Assembly (NCBI GenBank): GCA_020638335.1
Contig: JACKIT010000007.1
Location: 5,606-69,605 of the forward strand
Reading direction: 5' to 3'
Source: Rhodospirillales bacterium
GTDB taxonomy: Bacteria > Pseudomonadota > Alphaproteobacteria > Micavibrionales > Micavibrionaceae
DNA length: 64,000 nucleotides
Below, one piece after another: positions 59,832 through 64,000 of this stretch. The translations under genes and the position numbers were made by a program. The notes below the pieces were generated by a model. It did not search any database, was not told the origin of the DNA, and saw nothing but the letters and a program-made list of their open reading frames with translations. The number at the start of each line of letters is the position of its first letter. Within the stretch, counting starts at the first letter, position 1.

Positions 59832-61715
59832 CTATGCTGGCTCCTTCGCTTTGAGAGGCGATGCGGCACCTTGTGCCTGCCCGTGGACAGGCGTGGCGCC
59901 GGGATTGCGCTTTTGCGTTTCAACCAACAGGTCCCGCGCCAAAGGAGCCGCCGTACGCGAGCCGCCAATGCCATGTTCCACCACGACAGAGGCGATATAG
60001 CGCGGATTTTCCAGCGGTGCATAGCCGACAAACAGCGCATGATGACGGCTTTTCCATTGCAGTTCTTCGTTCTTAACGCCGGACATGCGCTGCTTCATGG
60101 TAATGCGCTGGACCTGCCCGGTGCCGGTCTTGCCACCAAAGGCCAATGCTGGATCATCTGCGCGTGAACCATAGGCTGTGCCCTTTTCATCATTAACCAC
60201 GCGGTCCATTCCGGTTTTGATCAAACTCAAATGCTCCGGGCTAATACCCAGTTTTGGCCACCCACTTTCAGGCATAATATTTTTCGCCAGTCCATCGGCC
60301 GTGACCCAAGGCTTAACGGCATAACCGCCATTAACGAGGCGCGCAGTCATAACGGCGAGTTGTAACGGTGTAGCCTGCAAATACCCCTGACCGATGCTGG
60401 CCACAACCGTCTCACCCGGCTGCCATTTTTGCCCGATTTTGCCGCGTTTCCAAGCCTTATCAGGCACCAGCCCGGCGCGTTCTTCGGTGAGCTCAAAGTC
60501 AAGGCTTTGCCCCAGACCCATCATGCGGGCGACCTGCGCAATTTTGTCTATCCCGACTTTTGTCGCCAATTCGTAAAAATATACATCGCAAGACATTTGC
60601 AGCGCTTTACGACAATCAACCCAACCATGACCTCCACGCTTCCAGCAGTGAAAGCGATCACTCCCGAGTTCGTAATGGCCTTTGCAAAAGGCTGTGGTGT
60701 TTTCTGTTACAGCGCCGGCTTGCAGTCCCGCCAGCAGGCTGATCATTTTGAAGGTTGATGCGGGCGGGTATTGCCCTGAAACAGCCTTATTGGTCAACGG
60801 ATGGGCGGGATTAGCCAGCAACTCCTCCCAAAAGGCCGCCGAAATGCGCGAGGTAAAAGCGTTGGGGTCGAAAGACGGCGCGGAGGCCAGCGCATAAACT
60901 GCACCGCTATGGGCATCCATGACCACAGCCGAAGCGCTTTTTTCCTGTGACAGGCGTCCTTGCATAAAACGCTGAAGCTCGCCATCAATCGTGAGCGTTA
61001 TGCGCTTACCGTTGCGGCTTTGATTTTTTTTAAGCTCGCGCACTTCACGTCCAACGACGTTCACTTCGACTTCAGCCTGCCCCGCACTCCCTCGCATTTC
61101 CAGATCAAAGCGCTTCTCGATTCCGGTTTTACCGATTTTAAAGCCAGGAAGGCTTAAGGCCGGATCATCACCGACATCGTTTTTGCTGACTGCGCCGACA
61201 TAGCCGACCAAATGAGCTGTAGCTTCCTTAAATGGATAGGTCCGGCGTTTGCCTGCATCGGTGCTTAAGCCTGGCAAATCCGGCAAATTGACCTCAATTT
61301 TTGCGACATCCTTCCAACTCAAATCATCGGTGATTTCAATCGGCACGAATTTTGCAGTTTTTCCGGCTTCTTTAAGAACGGCCTGAATATCGTCTTCGGA
61401 CAACTCAATCATTTCTTGTAAGCGCCGGAGCGTTTGCTCAATATCCGCGGCCTGCTCGGGAATAATCAGCGCCCTGAAATTCTGGGCATTGACCGCCAGA
61501 GGCACGCCAAAACGGTCGACAATTTCACCGCGCACAGGTGAGAGCACTTTCAGGTTGATTCGGTTTTTATCGGATAAGGTTTTGTAGCGAGCACCCTGCG
61601 AGATCTGCAACCACGCCAGCCGCCCGCCGAGCACGCCGAGCAGTGCGCCCTGCAATCCGGCGATAACAAATGCGCGGCGTGTAAAAACCCGAACCTGATC
61701 CTGATTTTTTTTCAT
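59832..61715 (-). CDS. mrdA: Penicillin-binding protein 2 (MrdA)
   Basis: Elongation-specific transpeptidase and RodA partner. The 627-residue product has one N-terminal membrane segment (about 15-35), a pedestal domain, and the catalytic domain with SGQYPPASTFKM (nucleophile Ser of STFK), the second motif around SCDVY and the KTGTG motif near residue 535. It sits between mreD and rodA, the standard order. Confidence 0.95.
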   Translation of the reverse strand: MKKNQDQVRVFTRRAFVIAGLQGALLGVLGGRLAWLQISQGARYKTLSDKNRINLKVLSPVRGEIVDRFGVPLAVNAQNFRALIIPEQAADIEQTLRRLQEMIELSEDDIQAVLKEAGKTAKFVPIEITDDLSWKDVAKIEVNLPDLPGLSTDAGKRRTYPFKEATAHLVGYVGAVSKNDVGDDPALSLPGFKIGKTGIEKRFDLEMRGSAGQAEVEVNVVGREVRELKKNQSRNGKRITLTIDGELQRFMQGRLSQEKSASAVVMDAHSGAVYALASAPSFDPNAFTSRISAAFWEELLANPAHPLTNKAVSGQYPPASTFKMISLLAGLQAGAVTENTTAFCKGHYELGSDRFHCWKRGGHGWVDCRKALQMSCDVYFYELATKVGIDKIAQVARMMGLGQSLDFELTEERAGLVPDKAWKRGKIGQKWQPGETVVASIGQGYLQATPLQLAVMTARLVNGGYAVKPWVTADGLAKNIMPESGWPKLGISPEHLSLIKTGMDRVVNDEKGTAYGSRADDPALAFGGKTGTGQVQRITMKQRMSGVKNEELQWKSRHHALFVGYAPLENPRYIASVVVEHGIGGSRTAAPLARDLLVETQKRNPGATPVHGQAQGAASPLKAKEPA

Positions 61716-61723
61716 GTGTTTAA

Positions 61724-62296
61724 TTATAAGGTCATATCGGTTTTTTGCGACCCTATTCTGGTTTTACTGCGGCTAATTGGTGCGGGCAAAATCTTATGTG
61801 AAAGGTGCAAGAACAGATACAGCGCCGGAAAAAGTACGATACCCAGAACATAGGATGAGACGAAATCGCGCACGGGCATCCATTGCAGGCTTAGTAAACA
61901 TGACATGCTCCATTGAAAAATATGGAAGAGTGCTGCCAATGCGGCAAAACCCATCCATATAACCATGAAGGACTGACCGGTCAGAAACCGTCTTTGATCG
62001 ACGACGACTATGCGCCCCAGCAGGAACAAAATGGCACTCAAACCCAAATATGGCATGCCTGTGATGAGATCAAGCAACAGGCCTATAGCAAAAACGAGCC
62101 AAGGCGGCAGCAGTGTCGGGCGGTAAACAGACCAGTAATAAATGGCCATCAACAATAATGGCGCCTGAAAAAACACAGCCAGCGGATAAGGAACGGTCAC
62201 AATACTGAGAATGAAGATCATCGCCAGCACGGCGTAGGGCACAAGCATGCGTGCGATAAACTCCATTTTATCTGTCAGGGATTCATAAGGGCCCAT
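61724..62296 (-). CDS. mreD: Rod-shape protein MreD
   Basis: A 190-residue membrane protein with about five or six hydrophobic segments, including the DLITGMPYLGLSA loop common to MreD. Nine bp from mrdA. A terminator separates it from mreC. Confidence 0.85.
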   Translation of the reverse strand: MGPYESLTDKMEFIARMLVPYAVLAMIFILSIVTVPYPLAVFFQAPLLLMAIYYWSVYRPTLLPPWLVFAIGLLLDLITGMPYLGLSAILFLLGRIVVVDQRRFLTGQSFMVIWMGFAALAALFHIFQWSMSCLLSLQWMPVRDFVSSYVLGIVLFPALYLFLHLSHKILPAPISRSKTRIGSQKTDMTL

Positions 62297-62325
62297 ATCA
62301 AATTTGCCTGCTTAATTTTAACAAT

Positions 62326-62346
62326 AAAAAAGAGCCTATCAGGCTC
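62326..62346 (-). terminator. Intrinsic terminator between mreC and mreD
   Basis: On the minus strand GAGCCT pairs with AGGCTC around GAT and is followed by six Ts. Expected to end mreBC transcription at least in part. Confidence 0.75.
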
Positions 62347-62388
62347 ACAGTGATTTTTCATGTGAATTTTCTGACCGTGCTTACCCCC

Positions 62389-63267
62389 CTAAAACCCACC
62401 GGGGCGCAAGTTCGGATCTTCGGGTTTATTGACGATGCGCACATGCATCAGGCGGTTGAAATTGGCGAATGGCTCGATCACGATTTCCCCTTCGGTATCG
62501 CTGATAACCCCGACAGGCAAGCCGACGGGGAATACACCCCCGACGCCGGATGTCACCACCCGCGCGCCTCTTGAAACCTTACTTTCAGGCGGCAAATGAA
62601 CCAGAGTGCCTTTTTTGTCATTCTGCCCGGCAAAAATCGCGTGCTGGCGGCTACCTTCAACAAGAACCGGGACACGCGAGTTCATATCAGTGATTAATAA
62701 TACGCGCGCACTATGCTCTCCGGCCTCGACAACCCGGCCAATCAAACCATCGGCAGCGATCACAGCCTGACCTTTTTGTACGCCATCGGCGCTTCCGGCG
62801 GAGACCAGCAGGCTTTTGGCAAAGGTGTTCGTGCTGTCCGATAAAATGCGCGCGGTGATGTATGTGTGAGGCGTATCGAGTTTTACATTCATGAGTTCGC
62901 GCAGAGATTTGTTTTCCGCTTCGAGCAAAAGTGCGGTTTGATACCATTCGCGCAGCTTGGTGTTTTCTTCGAGCAGACGGGCATTTTCAGCCTGAAGCGC
63001 AGCCAGCCCGGTGACATCGCGGACGAAAATGGCCGCTTTTTGCAGGGGCGCAGAAACAACGTTCAGGACGGGCGCCGCCGCATCTGCTGCGTTCATACGC
63101 AGACCAGAGAGCGCTTGAGGGTGAAATGTTGAGACCGCAAGCAACCCTACAGACATTATAACCAGAAGCCCCGTTGCCCCTACGGCAGAGAATAAAGGAG
63201 GAAGCGCCATAGCCGAAAAGGCTTTTGACCCTGACCCATTACCAATTTTTTTTGTGCGACGCTTCAC
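62389..63267 (-). CDS. mreC: Rod-shape protein MreC
   Basis: A 292-residue bitopic protein: one membrane segment at about residues 27-47, a periplasmic coiled coil (about 88-118, LQAENARLLEENTKLREW) and the beta domain with YITARIL, SADGVQKGQAVIAADGLIGRV and TSGVGGVFPVGLPVG. Scaffolds the elongation complex by binding PBP2. Confidence 0.93.
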   Translation of the reverse strand: MKRRTKKIGNGSGSKAFSAMALPPLFSAVGATGLLVIMSVGLLAVSTFHPQALSGLRMNAADAAAPVLNVVSAPLQKAAIFVRDVTGLAALQAENARLLEENTKLREWYQTALLLEAENKSLRELMNVKLDTPHTYITARILSDSTNTFAKSLLVSAGSADGVQKGQAVIAADGLIGRVVEAGEHSARVLLITDMNSRVPVLVEGSRQHAIFAGQNDKKGTLVHLPPESKVSRGARVVTSGVGGVFPVGLPVGVISDTEGEIVIEPFANFNRLMHVRIVNKPEDPNLRPGGF

Positions 63268-63426
63268 GGTAAAAATCTTTTTTATGATTTACGTGTTTAA
63301 AACTTTATTCAAGGTAACCAAGGCAAGATGTGTAATGCAATCCCACCTGTGTAATTCTACAAGAAAAAATGTTTATAAACAAATAAGATAAAGAAGAATA
63401 TTTACAGACCCGTTTCAAATCGCAGG

Positions 63427-64000
63427 TTAATACGAGCCAATCAGCACGTTACGCAGGATTTTGGGCTCTTCGAGTGCGTGGCCGGTACCCAGCGCGACGC
63501 AGGATAGCGGGTCGTCGGCCAGGGTTACGGCCAGGCCGGTGGCATGGCGCAAGACGAAATCGAGATTGGTCAGCAGCGAGCCGCCGCCGGTCATAACGAT
63601 CCCTTTATCGACAATATCGGCAGCCAGTTCGGGCGCGGTATGCTCAAGAGCAACCTTCACGCCTTCGATAATCTGCCCGACCGGCTCGGCCAATGCCTCG
63701 GAGACCTGACGCTCGGTGACGATAATTTCCTTTGGGACGCCGTTCATCAGGTCGCGGCCGCGGATTTCCATCCTGCGCCCTTCCCCGTCGGCGGGGGGAC
63801 AGGCGCTGCCGATTTCTTTTTTAATGCGCTCGGCGGTGCTTTCCCCGATTAACAGGTTATGGACGCGGCGGATATAGGCGATGATCGCCTCATCCATTTT
63901 GTCTCCGCCCACGCGTACTGATCGGGCATAGACAATACCGCCCAAGGAAATCACCGCGACCTCAGTGGTGCCACCTCCAATATCCACAACCATAGATCCG
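63427..64000 (-). CDS. mreB: Rod-shape actin MreB, 5' part missing
   Basis: The C-terminal 190 residues of MreB; the frame stays open to the window edge, so the start lies outside. The phosphate-2 loop SMVVDIGGGTTEVAVISLGG is at the edge, followed by GGDKMDEAI, GESTAERIKKEIG and VMTGGGSLL (the adenosine loop). Separated from mreC by 160 bp. Confidence 0.95.
   Translation of the reverse strand, partial: GSMVVDIGGGTTEVAVISLGGIVYARSVRVGGDKMDEAIIAYIRRVHNLLIGESTAERIKKEIGSACPPADGEGRRMEIRGRDLMNGVPKEIIVTERQVSEALAEPVGQIIEGVKVALEHTAPELAADIVDKGIVMTGGGSLLTNLDFVLRHATGLAVTLADDPLSCVALGTGHALEEPKILRNVLIGSY

Overview
The window looks like chromosome from an alphaproteobacterium of intermediate GC. Markers that point there are a DUF1476 protein (F1-ATPase zeta inhibitor family), a long Rickettsia-type NADP isocitrate dehydrogenase, a CheZ with the FQDITGQR motif, a DUF455/DUF3137/SIMPL background, and a repressor-type HTH of the alphaproteobacterial S24 family. 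A Micavibrio- or Rhodospirillales-like lineage is my guess; no marker here settles it.

Layout. 1-3.8 kb: small poorly known proteins, including a tandem pair of 122-residue paralogues and a membrane-anchored I78-type inhibitor. 3.8-9.2 kb: lepA with a coupled HEPN/MNT-type nucleotidyltransferase pair behind it, a Fic pseudogene that keeps two perfect operators, a Cys-rich membrane protein and an AT-rich DUF2971 gene. 9.3-20.8 kb: ordinary chromosomal genes (macro domain, isoprenylcysteine-methyltransferase-like, SIMPL, gamma-glutamylcyclotransferase, ferritin-like DUF455, M48/PDZ lipoprotein, DUF3137, CheZ) and a sigma factor with a long C-terminal extension. 20.8-35.1 kb: central metabolism and ion transport (acnA, metB, yggT-folD, icd, CBS protein, two NhaD/ArsB-type transporters).

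35.1-53.9 kb: a podovirus-type morphogenesis cluster on the minus strand. Read right to left it gives two small proteins and a papain-like protein, portal, Bbp19-like protein, scaffold, capsid, tail tubular A, tail tubular B, internal virion protein, tail fibre, small and large terminase, spanin-like protein, endolysin and holin. The structural genes look intact, but no integrase, excisionase, DNA or RNA polymerase, helicase or primase is visible, and both flanks are chromosomal. It is either a decayed prophage or a domesticated particle (gene-transfer-agent-like). Non-phage cargo sits between its structural genes: a three-gene overlapping TIGR04255 cassette, two secreted proteins, tRNA-Trp next to a second diverged copy of the tail tubular A 3' end, a PilZ gene and several interspersed repeats.

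54.1-64 kb: core genes. The first is an unusual in-frame fusion of a repressor-type HTH to orotate phosphoribosyltransferase (PyrE), divergent from the phage cluster and with a palindrome directly before its start codon. Then come nadK, purC, a DUF1476 gene, bolA-grxD, and the cell-shape cluster mreB (cut by the window end), mreC, mreD, mrdA (PBP2), rodA on the minus strand.
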